DNA from: Flavobacteriaceae bacterium MAR_2009_75
GTDB lineage: Bacteria > Bacteroidota > Bacteroidia > Flavobacteriales > Flavobacteriaceae
Direction of reading: 5' to 3'
DNA length: 64,000 nt
Assembly (NCBI GenBank): GCA_002813285.1
Contig: PHTZ01000001.1
Coordinates: 3,905,501-3,969,500 of the forward strand
Program-made: the position numbers and the translations under genes
The notes under the pieces: generated by a model
Database searches by the model: none
Seen by the model: only the letters and a program-made list of their open reading frames with translations
Told to the model about the DNA's origin: nothing
Shown here: positions 29,333 to 38,672 of the stretch, piece after piece
Numbering within the stretch: the stretch's first letter is position 1
Layout of the letters: every line of letters begins with the position of its first letter

Positions 29333-29453
29333 CACCGTGTTCAATGAAGTTTATCTAATAGTATTGAACGTATTTTCTACCAAAAACAAATAATCCTATT
29401 AGTAAATGAATTTGATATTTTTATATAACTTAACCACCAATAGTTTTAAGTAA

Positions 29454-30548
29454 ATGGCAGTAATTTTCTTTATTTGGGGTTTCGTTCAAAGTTTGATCGT
29501 TGGAATATTTATTCCAATAGTCAAGAAGGCCCGAAATAACTATTTATTGTCCATCATATTTTTGGTAACCTCTTTAAATATTCTCTTTCAATATTTATTG
29601 CGTTATCAAGATTGGAAAAATCACTTTCCCAAGTTACTAGTCATACCTGACATTCTAGATCTATTTCTGCCAGCATTACTATTTCTTTACATAAAGGCCG
29701 TGGTAGGTAACGGAATCACCGAAAAAGATAGAAGGTATTTTTATTTGCCCGCTGCTTTCGGGATGGCCTTACTCGGCGTTACATTATTCAGCAGTAATTT
29801 TTCTTTTGACAACTATATAGGTTCTATCTATCATAAAATTGTACTTTTTGTCATTTTCTTATGGAAGTTGTTTTTGTTTATAAGAAGTTGGAGTCTCATA
29901 AAGGGACATGGTGTTATCATTAAAAAGAAAGCTATCTTATGGTGGCCAAAAATGCTATCAATTTTTATAGGTGTGTTAACCTATATTGCTTTTATAAATC
30001 TTTCTTACTTTGTTATTATTGTAACCAATTTTGACAAGGGAACTACTATACGTGATGTGATACAAAGACTTGTTGAGCTAAACTATATTATCTTCACATG
30101 TTCAATTTTATTTATTACGATATTCTTTTTCTTTAAGTATCCTAAAATACTATCGGGATTACCCATATTTAAATCTAAAAACACTTCTAAAGTTCCGGAC
30201 GGCCAGGTCTATATCGATAAACTTAATCGGTTGATACGTGAGGACAAGATTCATTTGGATACGGAGTTAAATGAGCAAAAGTTAGCTGATATCTTAGGTG
30301 TTCAATCGTATATACTTTCAATTGTGTTAAACGATTATTTAGGGAAATCTTTCAGTGCTTTTATAAATGAAAAAAGAATAGAGGAAGCCAAAAGGCTTTT
30401 GGAAAGTGAAGAACACAAAGATTTGACCATCTTCGCAATAGCCGTTGATAGTGGGTTCCGTTCGGAATCAGTTTTCTACGTCAATTTCAAAAAACTTACT
30501 GGTTTTACGCCAAAGCAGTACAAAAAGGAGTATGCTCAAAAGAGCTAA
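29454..30548 (+). CDS. Membrane-anchored AraC family regulator
   Basis: A 364-residue protein with about seven membrane segments in residues 1-220 and an AraC-type double helix-turn-helix at about 258-360 (LNEQKLADILGV, IFAIAVDSGFRSESVFYVNFKKLTGFTPKQYK). This 7TM-AraC arrangement is common in Flavobacteria. It is located between the enzyme operon and the GH92 gene, so local control of the sugar locus is a reasonable inference. What it senses is unknown. Confidence 0.85.
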   Translation: MAVIFFIWGFVQSLIVGIFIPIVKKARNNYLLSIIFLVTSLNILFQYLLRYQDWKNHFPKLLVIPDILDLFLPALLFLYIKAVVGNGITEKDRRYFYLPAAFGMALLGVTLFSSNFSFDNYIGSIYHKIVLFVIFLWKLFLFIRSWSLIKGHGVIIKKKAILWWPKMLSIFIGVLTYIAFINLSYFVIIVTNFDKGTTIRDVIQRLVELNYIIFTCSILFITIFFFFKYPKILSGLPIFKSKNTSKVPDGQVYIDKLNRLIREDKIHLDTELNEQKLADILGVQSYILSIVLNDYLGKSFSAFINEKRIEEAKRLLESEEHKDLTIFAIAVDSGFRSESVFYVNFKKLTGFTPKQYKKEYAQKS

Positions 30549-30798
30549 GTGTTTTTTTTATCTAAATGAACCTTAAAAATTTAGAGGCATTTGATTAGCT
30601 CTTTCTATCCAGTTTCGTTTGTTGACAGTATTACTCTTTTGTCAAATTAGGTATTTCAGAAAACCGACGAAAGGCTTATTTTCAGAATGTAAGGTTTGTC
30701 CTGAACGTTTACGTTAAATAATCTCTCTTATTTTCCAAACTAACAGTATTGCAGAATACAACTACTTTAAATTTAATGCTTAATTAACACGTTTCCTT

Positions 30799-33063
30799 AT
30801 GAAGGGATTTAATTTTTTTTTGACTGGCATCGTGATATTACAGTTATTATTTTTAATTGGATGTAAAGATGCCACCAAAGAAATTATTGAAGATAAAGCG
30901 ACCACTCAATGTATCAATTTTGTAAATCCGTTCATTGGCACTCAAGGTAATGGAACCAAGCATTCGATAGGCAATGTTCATCCCGGAGCTGTACTGCCGT
31001 GGGGAATGGTTGCTGTTAGCCCGCAATCATTTGACTTTACCCAAATGCAATCTCCAACCGGCTACCGCCATGAACAAGAGAGAATATACGGTTTTAGTAA
31101 TGTGAATTTTTCAGGTGTGGGATGTCCCGCTACGGGAAGTATCCCTATCAAGTTTTTTACCCGAACACGAGCTGAGGCTCGCGGTGGTTCCCTATTTTCA
31201 GAACAAACGGCAACGCCAGGCTATTATGGTGTGCGATTGATAGATGAAAAAATTAAGGTTCATGTAACAGCGACCAAACGCACCTCTATTTTTAAATTAG
31301 AGCTCCCAGCCGGAAGAAGTAATGTTTATCTGGACCTTATGGCTCAACAGAGTCATATCAAAGGTGGAGTAATAGAAAACTACACGACTGAGTCTGCTAG
31401 CGGTTATCAATTGGAAGGTAACTTCTGTGGTGCTGCGAATAGAAGTTCTGTGTTTTTTAGTGCCCATCTCGATACAAAAGCTGATTCCACCTATTTGGAA
31501 TACACCAACAAGACGGATGCGAGATTCAACCAAAATCTGGAGAAAAATCCAAGTGGTATAGTTTATGTTTTTGAAAACGTCAAACCATCGACCTTACATT
31601 TAAAAGTCGGTGTATCCTATGTGTCCACAGCTAATGCACTAGATAATTTGGAAAAAGAACAAACAGGCTTTGATTTTGAAAAAGTCAAAAGAGATGCTGA
31701 AGAGGAATGGGAGTCAGAATTGAGCAAAATAAAGGTTGCCACAAGTTCCATGGATGATAAGACCGTTTTTTATACAGCATTATATCATAGTTTATTGATG
31801 CCCATAACTTACAGTGACCACAACGGCGAATATTTAAAAATGGGAAGTAATGAAATAGGTACATCTCCGTACACGAGATACACCGGTTTTTCACTTTGGG
31901 ATACATATAGAACTACCCACCCTTTACTGACATTGGTTTATCCTGAAAAGCAGACCGAATTCGTTCGTAACATGCTCGATATTTATGATGAATCAGGATG
32001 GCTTCCCAAGTGGTCTATCTTCAACCATGAAACCTATTTGATGGTCGGTGATCCAGCGCCTATTGTCATTGGTGATACCTACATGAAAGGAATTACTGGT
32101 TTTAATTTGAACAAAGCCTATGAAGCAGTCACCAAAAGTGCTGAATATGAGAAAGGGAATTTGAACCGACGCGGAATTAAAGATTATAACTCCTACGGGT
32201 ACATTACCATGGACGGCGATTTCAGCGATGTCGCGAATTTTCAGTGGAACAACGGAATTGTCTGGGGAGCCGTTTCGAACACCATGGAGTTTAACCTATC
32301 CGATTACAATATTGCTCAAATAGCGAGATTAACGGGTAATGAAACCGATTATCAAAAATATTTGAAACGTTCAAAATCTTTTATGACGTTTTATAATGAC
32401 AAACTTGGAGTATTACAACCAAAAAATAAGGATGGAAGTTGGTATGAACCTTTTGACCCTACCCAAGAACGTTGGGATAAAATGAACTTTGGTCTTCGCG
32501 GAGGCCCCGGATTCGTAGAAGGTAGTGCGTGGCAATATCTCTTCTCCATTCCGCACGGTATCGACACCTTGAAGAGTCGTATGGGCGAAGAGCGGTTCTT
32601 GGAAAATCTGGATACTATTTTTGAGACTGGCTATTTTGATATGACCAACGAACCGGGATTTGGGTTCCCGTTCTTCTATAACTATACGAAGGAAAAGAAT
32701 TGGAAAACCTCAAAAACGGTACATGGATTGTTGGACCGATTTTTTACCAACAGCCCAAATGGACTTCCAGGTAACGATGATGCAGGAGCCATGTCGTCTT
32801 GGGTGGTATTTGCAATGATGGGTTTGTACCCGCACACCCCGGGAAATCCCGAATATATTCTTACTACTCCTGTTCTAGACCAAGTAGAAATTCAGTTGAA
32901 TCGTGACTATTATAAGGGTAATAAAATTACCATAGAACGTAATGGCCCGTCTGAAGGTCATATTAAGGCGATGAATCTTAACGGTAGTCCTGTAGATTAT
33001 AAAGTAAAGCATCAAAGTCTTACCTCAGAAAACAGTATGCTTGAGATTAAAACAGAAAATTAA
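30799..33063 (+). CDS. GH92 alpha-mannosidase, lipoprotein
   Basis: A 754-residue glycoside hydrolase family 92 enzyme. The signal ends with lipobox LIGC; the N-terminal beta domain begins FVNPFIGTQGNGTKHSIGN, and the catalytic (alpha/alpha)6 barrel holds SLWDTYRTTHPLLTL, the GFVEGSAWQY segment with the acid residue, and the calcium-site GNDDAGAMSSWVVF followed by MGLYPHTPG. GH92 enzymes are calcium-dependent exo-alpha-mannosidases of the alpha-1,2, -1,3, -1,4 or -1,6 type; the linkage is not predictable here. It lies after the membrane regulator with a 250-base gap, so it probably has its own promoter. Presence of this enzyme suggests that the target glycan contains alpha-mannose. Confidence 0.92.
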   Translation: MKGFNFFLTGIVILQLLFLIGCKDATKEIIEDKATTQCINFVNPFIGTQGNGTKHSIGNVHPGAVLPWGMVAVSPQSFDFTQMQSPTGYRHEQERIYGFSNVNFSGVGCPATGSIPIKFFTRTRAEARGGSLFSEQTATPGYYGVRLIDEKIKVHVTATKRTSIFKLELPAGRSNVYLDLMAQQSHIKGGVIENYTTESASGYQLEGNFCGAANRSSVFFSAHLDTKADSTYLEYTNKTDARFNQNLEKNPSGIVYVFENVKPSTLHLKVGVSYVSTANALDNLEKEQTGFDFEKVKRDAEEEWESELSKIKVATSSMDDKTVFYTALYHSLLMPITYSDHNGEYLKMGSNEIGTSPYTRYTGFSLWDTYRTTHPLLTLVYPEKQTEFVRNMLDIYDESGWLPKWSIFNHETYLMVGDPAPIVIGDTYMKGITGFNLNKAYEAVTKSAEYEKGNLNRRGIKDYNSYGYITMDGDFSDVANFQWNNGIVWGAVSNTMEFNLSDYNIAQIARLTGNETDYQKYLKRSKSFMTFYNDKLGVLQPKNKDGSWYEPFDPTQERWDKMNFGLRGGPGFVEGSAWQYLFSIPHGIDTLKSRMGEERFLENLDTIFETGYFDMTNEPGFGFPFFYNYTKEKNWKTSKTVHGLLDRFFTNSPNGLPGNDDAGAMSSWVVFAMMGLYPHTPGNPEYILTTPVLDQVEIQLNRDYYKGNKITIERNGPSEGHIKAMNLNGSPVDYKVKHQSLTSENSMLEIKTEN

Positions 33064-33116
33064 ATTTCATTCTATTTAAACTTATATTTTAGTCCTGCAA
33101 GGAGCATTCGTATACT

Positions 33117-33605
33117 TTATTTTTGAGCCGAATTTTTTTGTTGCATTATCAGATGTTTTGGCAAATCTTCCACACGTTCACAGCACAATTGGTCCATGAC
33201 TTGCTTGAACTGTGTTTTTAACATCGAAATGGTGTGGTCACCACCTTGGTTGCCGAGCGCTCCGCATCCATAGAGAAAAGATCTGCCCATGAAGGTGAAT
33301 TTAGCCCCACTCGCCATCGTTCTGGCAATATCGGGTCCAGAACGAAGTCCACTATCCATCATGATTTCTATCTGATCACCGTATTTGGCTGCGATTTCCG
33401 AAAGTGAATTAATGGTCGATTGAGCGGCATCAATGTCTTCCTTCGTAGATTTGGCCTGAAATATTTTGAGGTTTAGCTCGTAATAGTTCTTGACCATAGT
33501 ATCCAAGGAATCTTTATGGGCTTTTGTAGCATCTTGGGCTTCAATTTGATTGGTCACGAGCAGTAGTAAAAAAGCAAAAATTAAAATTTTCAAATCTGTT
33601 TTCAT
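33117..33605 (-). pseudogene. Chimeric remnant: secreted SnoaL-like N-terminus fused to the end of an FMN-dependent lactate dehydrogenase
   Basis: From the ATG at 33605 (an earlier TTG at 33626 is unlikely) the ORF encodes 162 residues in two unrelated parts. The first about 60 residues are a signal peptide ending in EAQ followed by a short KAHKDSLDTMVKNYYE segment like NTF2/SnoaL proteins. The rest, from about STINSLSEIAAKYG, matches the final strands of the L-lactate dehydrogenase/alpha-hydroxyacid oxidase barrel (MMDSGLRSGPDIAR, FMGRSFLYGCGALG). FMN-binding and catalytic residues in the missing middle are absent, and an exported half barrel would not fold. A deletion joining two neighbouring genes is the simplest explanation. 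No function is expected. Confidence 0.75.
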
Positions 33606-33703
33606 ATGATGAGTTTGTTTGTTCAAATTTTGAAAGAGCCCATAAAGTATGGAACGGACTCTTTCTTACCCTCTTTTGACTGACAATTATGAGATTATTG
33701 ATG

Positions 33704-34525
33704 TCATTCCCATACTCCCGTAGCAACCGTTTCACGGGCATAGGTCTCAAAACTCTTGGGCTTTCTGCCCAGCACCTGCTCCACATCGTTCGTAATTACC
33801 GCGTTTTCTTCGGTCAGTATTTCTGTGAACAAATAGTCGATTAGCCATACGTAATCTTCAGGAACACCCGCCTCTTTCATTCCGGAAATATAGGCTTCTA
33901 AAGGTATGGATTCAAAGCTGATTTCTTTTCCGGAAGCCTTAGAAATTATTTGTATAACCTGTTCAAAAGTAAACTGTTGCGGTCCTGTAAGTTCATAAAT
34001 CTTACGGGAATGTTCGGCTTTCAGAAGGACTTCGACCACCACATCGGCAATATCATCGGCATCAATATACGGTACTAAGGCTTCATTTTTGGGCAAGGCC
34101 ACATGGCCCGCTAGAATGGAGTCCAAGAAAAAGCTCTCGCTAAAATTTTGGTTGAACCAACTGGCCCTTACTACGGCCCAATCCAATCCTGAATCCATAA
34201 TTACCCGTTCGCAGCGTTCGGCTTCTTTTTCGCCCCGGCCTGAAAGTAGTACCACATTCTGAATGCCCGCCGAAACCATTGCTGCCGTAAAGGCTCTAAT
34301 GGTCTCAAAAGCACCCGGAACGGCCAAATCTGGCTGAAAGCTGATGTATACCTTGTCCATGCCTTCCAAGACTTTGGGCCAAGTCTTGGGGTCGTCCCAG
34401 TCGAAAGGGGGATTCTCTTGTCTAGAGCCCCTTCGGACGTGATGACCCGATTTTTCCAATCGGGCCGCAACTCTTCGGCCTGTTTTCCCTGTAGCCCCGA
34501 GGACTAGATTTTTTTGTTTTTTCAT
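33704..34525 (-). CDS. NmrA-like NAD(P)-binding reductase
   Basis: A 273-residue atypical short-chain dehydrogenase of the NmrA/QOR2 type. The Rossmann dinucleotide motif is visible at the N-terminus (VLGATGKTGRRVAARL), followed by VVLLSGRGEKEAE, SWFNQNF and IDADDIADVVVEVL. Such proteins bind NAD(P) and either reduce quinones or small carbonyls or act as redox-sensing regulators. The active-site Tyr-x-x-x-Lys of classical dehydrogenases is missing, as is usual for this group. It lies next to an AraC regulator on the same strand (93-base gap), which may control it. Confidence 0.85.
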   Translation of the reverse strand: MKKQKNLVLGATGKTGRRVAARLEKSGHHVRRGSRQENPPFDWDDPKTWPKVLEGMDKVYISFQPDLAVPGAFETIRAFTAAMVSAGIQNVVLLSGRGEKEAERCERVIMDSGLDWAVVRASWFNQNFSESFFLDSILAGHVALPKNEALVPYIDADDIADVVVEVLLKAEHSRKIYELTGPQQFTFEQVIQIISKASGKEISFESIPLEAYISGMKEAGVPEDYVWLIDYLFTEILTEENAVITNDVEQVLGRKPKSFETYARETVATGVWE

Positions 34526-34617
34526 AATGTTTTTTTTTGAGTATTGAACACTACAAAATTGAAGGTTTTGGTCGCGACCTATCTGTTTGAAACGGATTCA
34601 GATTTGTTCCAAAGGGA

Positions 34618-35481
34618 TTATTGCTTTAGCCCGCTTGGCCTGATGCCAAATTTTTTAATGAACGCGTTGGAGAAAGAACTTAGGCTTTCGTAACCTACGG
34701 ACCAAGCAACTTCTTGTACCGTTTGGTCCGAGTTTTCCAATAATTCGTGGGCCTTGTTAAGACGTTCTTGCTGTAAAAATTTATAAACCGGGAAACCGAA
34801 CAGTTCCTTAAAGCTTTTTTTGAGTTTGAAATCATTCAACCCGACGAGTTTCGAGAGTTCCGTCAAAGAGGGCGGATTATCCATGTTTTCGGATAAAATG
34901 GCTTTTGCCTGATATAACTTTTCCCTATCCACGTTTTTGAGACCGTTTTCGGGTGCGATATCCGACGATATCTTGGCCAGAAAATGGGAGAGTAGTTCGG
35001 TAATCTGACTTTTCAGGAACAGCATTCGTGTAGTCCCCGTATACGAAGTGGAAAAAATTTTATCGATGGTGGTCTGCATCGTGGGTGACATGAAAAAACG
35101 CGGTCCTTCCACAAAATCGTCCACAGGATGGAGTAGATGTTTAAGGTATTGATGGTAAAGTTCCTTCTCTTGTGCTGGTAGCTTTTGGAGGTTTTTCAAC
35201 GGGTAACAAACCACCACGCATCGTAACGGTTTCTCTGCGGAAACGGTATGAATGAACTCAGTATTTTGATTGGCAAAAAAGGACATGGCCAGTCCCTTGG
35301 TATTTAAATAACCTTTCCTTTTATTTCCATGGGCCACATGAAGCTCCACATTTCCCGACCCATAAAAACAGAATCCGATGTTGTCATCCTCAAACGCACA
35401 GGTATCTACCGTCGTATTACCGGTGACGGCATGTTCAAGAAAAATACTGAAGTCTTTTAATTTGAGGCAGTCTCGATTCAT
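34618..35481 (-). CDS. AraC family transcription regulator
   Basis: A 287-residue soluble regulator. The C-terminal 100 residues are an AraC-type HTH pair (PSLTELSKLVGLNDFKLKKS, VQEVAWSVGYESLSSFSNAF, KKFGIRPSGL). The N-terminal part has a cupin-like strand pattern (ENDIGFCFYGSGN; HVAHGNKRKGYL) related to PchR-type regulators. It is adjacent and parallel to the NmrA-like gene, so it could regulate that gene. The inducer is unknown. Confidence 0.85.
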   Translation of the reverse strand: MNRDCLKLKDFSIFLEHAVTGNTTVDTCAFEDDNIGFCFYGSGNVELHVAHGNKRKGYLNTKGLAMSFFANQNTEFIHTVSAEKPLRCVVVCYPLKNLQKLPAQEKELYHQYLKHLLHPVDDFVEGPRFFMSPTMQTTIDKIFSTSYTGTTRMLFLKSQITELLSHFLAKISSDIAPENGLKNVDREKLYQAKAILSENMDNPPSLTELSKLVGLNDFKLKKSFKELFGFPVYKFLQQERLNKAHELLENSDQTVQEVAWSVGYESLSSFSNAFIKKFGIRPSGLKQ

Positions 35482-35556
35482 GTTTCAATGCTAGAATAGC
35501 GGTCTAATTTACAGATTTTCGCCAAACTAGGGTTTTTGCTAGTCACTTACGAATGC

Positions 35557-36753
35557 TCATTCCATTTCATATTTGCCCAGTATATCCCAGATTTCGATAA
35601 ACTCTTTTACTCCTTCTTTTCCTAAATCTGTATTCACCATTAGAATTTTGCCAATTCGTGTTTTAGGATCAAAAAACATGAAGGACGCTACACCGGGATC
35701 AGATCCGGTATGCCCAATATAGCCGGCAGCTGAAAAGCCCATAAAAATTCCGCTGTTGTATTCGTCGTTATAGTCACTCTCGTTTCTTTCCTCAAAGTTA
35801 CCCGCTGTCAATTGTGGGGTAAATAACTCACTAAAACTGGTTTTCGTTAAGATTTTACCTCTTCCATTTTGGCCGTTAATGAGTTCTGAAAGGTACTTGC
35901 CCATGTCCGAAGCAGATGAGATAAGCCCGCCATCGGCATAGTTGACCAAGCTGTAGAACGGTAGCTGCGTTTCGGTATCAAGATACAGTTTCGAGTGTTT
36001 TGACATATCGATATCCACGAAGCGCCAACCTGAAGCGGACATGCCCAACGGTTCAAGAATATGTTTCGCAGTAAATTCGGAAAATGATGTTTCTGTGGCC
36101 AGCTCTATAATATACGCTGCCAATCCCGCCCCTAAATTAGAGTACTCAAAAATTTCGCCGGGTTTCATTTTCAGGAAATTACGCTTTTTGTACCATTTCC
36201 CCTTTGGATTGAAGATAGATTCAAGAAACACCTGCATGGCAACGATTTCTTCTGGAGATTTGAAATTGGCATTCGCTTTTGTTCCGGTCTTATTTACTTC
36301 TTTTAAGATATAGCCCCGTTTTTCATAGACCGAAGGGTCTTTTAAAGTTGCGGTATGAGTTGCCAGTTGCCGGATGGTTATGGGTTCATCGGGAAAATAG
36401 GGGTTGATTACTTTAAATGGCAAATAGTTATTGATAGGGTCGTCAAGTGTAAGCTTTCCTAGTTCTTGGGCCTTTAATAGCGCAATACCGATAAAAGTTT
36501 TGGAAATAGAAGCGATATTTTGAAGGGTATGCTCCGTATAGCGTTCGTTCGCTTTTCTGTCGGAATATCCAAATCCTTTTGTGAACAGTATACCATCCTT
36601 ATTTACAATCGCAACGGAGAATCCGATGATATGACTTTCCATATATATTTGCTCCAATTCTTCGGTAAGACGAATTTTATCAGCATCATTTTTTTGCCCC
36701 AAAGCTGGCATCATATATAGTAGAGCGGCAAATAGGATAGTTATTTTATTCAT
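35557..36753 (-). CDS. Serine beta-lactamase-fold hydrolase, secreted
   Basis: A 398-residue member of the beta-lactamase/penicillin-binding protein-like family (class C type fold). The signal peptide ends near MPALGQ. The catalytic SxxK is Ser82-Ile-Ser-Lys85 (IASISKTF), YSN-type Tyr lies in FEYSNLGAG, and the third motif is GHTGSDPG. Members act as esterases, D-aminopeptidases, transpeptidases or drug hydrolases; most environmental ones are esterases or peptidases, so antibiotic resistance should not be inferred. It is parallel to an S41 peptidase gene 18 bases upstream. Confidence 0.87.
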   Translation of the reverse strand: MNKITILFAALLYMMPALGQKNDADKIRLTEELEQIYMESHIIGFSVAIVNKDGILFTKGFGYSDRKANERYTEHTLQNIASISKTFIGIALLKAQELGKLTLDDPINNYLPFKVINPYFPDEPITIRQLATHTATLKDPSVYEKRGYILKEVNKTGTKANANFKSPEEIVAMQVFLESIFNPKGKWYKKRNFLKMKPGEIFEYSNLGAGLAAYIIELATETSFSEFTAKHILEPLGMSASGWRFVDIDMSKHSKLYLDTETQLPFYSLVNYADGGLISSASDMGKYLSELINGQNGRGKILTKTSFSELFTPQLTAGNFEERNESDYNDEYNSGIFMGFSAAGYIGHTGSDPGVASFMFFDPKTRIGKILMVNTDLGKEGVKEFIEIWDILGKYEME

Positions 36754-36771
36754 TTTTGAAATCGTCTTACC

Positions 36772-37806
36772 TTAATCAATTGCGTATTTATCAAAAAGAT
36801 GTTCAATAGCTTTTTCTATAACTAAATCATTTGAGGAATTAATATCCTCCTCGGTGTTTTTCATATAAACCTCGGGAACATGGCCTATGCCATCTAGGCT
36901 TTTCCCATCCGGTAATAAAAACTTTTGGATAGAGTATCTGTAGTGCCAACTATTTGGTAAAAACCGCATGTTACTTACCGTTGAAAAATCGCCGGCGGTC
37001 GTATCTCCTATTTGCACCACATGTTCAAAAGATTTCATGTGCAATAGGAATACCTCACCCGCGCTGATTGTTTTTCTATCAGTTAAAATAATCACAGGTT
37101 TTAAATAGGAATCGGGTCGTTTAGATGCTGTATAATAGGATTTCTTTTGGTCAAAATCATCATGGTTTACACCATTTCGGGTTTGTACGGTGTATATAAA
37201 ATGTTCACCATCGGAGAAGACTTGTGCAATTCTTGCAGAATATCTGTCGTCTCCTCCCGTATTTTGTCTTACATCTAAGATTATAGCGCTGTACTCTTTC
37301 AATTTATCTAGTATAGCATCGATTACAGCGGGGTTTTGACCGTCCATCGTGCCTAAATAAATGTAGCCTATATTTTTACCCTTGATTTTTCCATAGGCAA
37401 GATTGTCCTCTGAGGTAACTTCAGTAAGAAAATCCAAATATTTTGATGTTATCAGTTCTTGGCTAATTTCAGATTTAGACTTTTCGTTCAATTCATACCC
37501 TGAACGATAACTATGTCCGTTACCATCATACAAAACCGTATGGCTATCATCTAAATGTTCTATTAGGTTTGATAGGATATTCCATAATTCCGTATCCGAA
37601 ATAGCATCATTTACTTGCGGGCTATACATAGTTTTTAACTCATTCCAGTTTGTACTTCTAACATCGAACAAACTGTAGTGTTCATCAAAATCCTCCCAGA
37701 ATAGTTCAAAATTGTTACTTTGGGTATTTGGTTCATCTTCCTCGATTAATGCTGTCGTACAGGATAAAATCAAGATTGGCACCAAAACGAATGCTAATTT
37801 TTTCAT
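36772..37806 (-). CDS. S41 family peptidase, lipoprotein
   Basis: A 344-residue lipoprotein (lipobox LILSC) with a tail-specific protease-like S41 domain: the helix-rich N-terminus (WEDFDEHYSLFDVR) and the core with DVRQNTGGDDRYSA and the catalytic Ser248 in DRKTISAGEVFLL. A typical PDZ domain is not evident between them, as in the shorter interphotoreceptor-retinoid-binding-protein-like members. It hydrolyses peptides in the cell envelope. The stop of the preceding gene and its start are one base apart, so they are one transcript. Confidence 0.85.
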   Translation of the reverse strand: MKKLAFVLVPILILSCTTALIEEDEPNTQSNNFELFWEDFDEHYSLFDVRSTNWNELKTMYSPQVNDAISDTELWNILSNLIEHLDDSHTVLYDGNGHSYRSGYELNEKSKSEISQELITSKYLDFLTEVTSEDNLAYGKIKGKNIGYIYLGTMDGQNPAVIDAILDKLKEYSAIILDVRQNTGGDDRYSARIAQVFSDGEHFIYTVQTRNGVNHDDFDQKKSYYTASKRPDSYLKPVIILTDRKTISAGEVFLLHMKSFEHVVQIGDTTAGDFSTVSNMRFLPNSWHYRYSIQKFLLPDGKSLDGIGHVPEVYMKNTEEDINSSNDLVIEKAIEHLFDKYAID

Positions 37807-37807
37807 G

Positions 37808-38590
37808 TTAAAACGTATATGAAAAACTGGTTGAAATTCTATTGGTTATACTTGTAAACGTATCTGGATTCTTTACTTTTTGAAAATTAAAATCATAAGC
37901 TACTTTCCAATCCAAATAATCCGAAATTTTATACCTATAATTGACGTTCCAGTTAAAAGCTTGGTATTGTTTGAAAGAGGATAATTTTCCGTCAAGAACG
38001 ATTTTTATGGGATTATCTTGGTTTTCAATGATATATTCATCTACCCCATTGTAGGGAGGCCGACTTAAAGCCTGTAGTACCGGAATTGAAACTGTACTTT
38101 CTATATAGTGTCTTGATGCTAGTTGGTTAGATATAGCAGCACTAATAGATAACCCGTTGGTAGAAATATAGCTGAACGCATCTTGATTGTACCAATCCAG
38201 ATATAATACCTTAAGATTGTAGGTTCCACCAACGTAAAAATTGATGACTTTTTTTTCAGCAGCCATATTTTTTAAATAGGTGGCACCAATATTCGCCTTG
38301 TAATAAGAGGATTCAAGCCTATTTGAAAGTCCCGATTTTAGAATACCATCGCCATAATTAATATTTATTTTTAATATATTGTTTGAACGACGTTCGTAAA
38401 ACATGGAATAAACCAAAGTGTTTCCTTTTTGATTGAGCGGAGAGAAATTCGTGTCCTTGATATAATCTAGACTATAGCCTAGGCCTAATCCTATCGAACT
38501 TACAGGAAGAGATTCTGGTTGTTGGGCAAGGGCACTATTCTGAGACAAGAAAATAAGGACAACGATACTTAATAAGGCAAATGCTTTCAT
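37808..38590 (-). CDS. Probable outer-membrane beta-barrel protein
   Basis: A 260-residue protein from the ATG at 38590 (the longer ORF opens with TTG at 38632). A signal peptide ends SALAQ, and the rest alternates hydrophobic and polar residues with a final aromatic (TSFSYTF), the pattern of a small outer-membrane barrel. No named family is recognised. It ends two bases before the S41 peptidase start and is probably co-transcribed with it; a regulator with a membrane domain lies just upstream on the same strand. Confidence 0.7.
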   Translation of the reverse strand: MKAFALLSIVVLIFLSQNSALAQQPESLPVSSIGLGLGYSLDYIKDTNFSPLNQKGNTLVYSMFYERRSNNILKININYGDGILKSGLSNRLESSYYKANIGATYLKNMAAEKKVINFYVGGTYNLKVLYLDWYNQDAFSYISTNGLSISAAISNQLASRHYIESTVSIPVLQALSRPPYNGVDEYIIENQDNPIKIVLDGKLSSFKQYQAFNWNVNYRYKISDYLDWKVAYDFNFQKVKNPDTFTSITNRISTSFSYTF

Positions 38591-38672
38591 TGGAAGATTA
38601 AAATCTGATTGATACTGCAATAGTAGTTTCAAGTAAGACTTTAACAGTCCGGTAAAGTTAGAAGTGAATTAA

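Noticed and set aside
35557-36753. Possible antibiotic-resistance beta-lactamase
   Set aside because: The SxxK fold is shared with esterases and peptidases; sequence and context do not support a resistance role.
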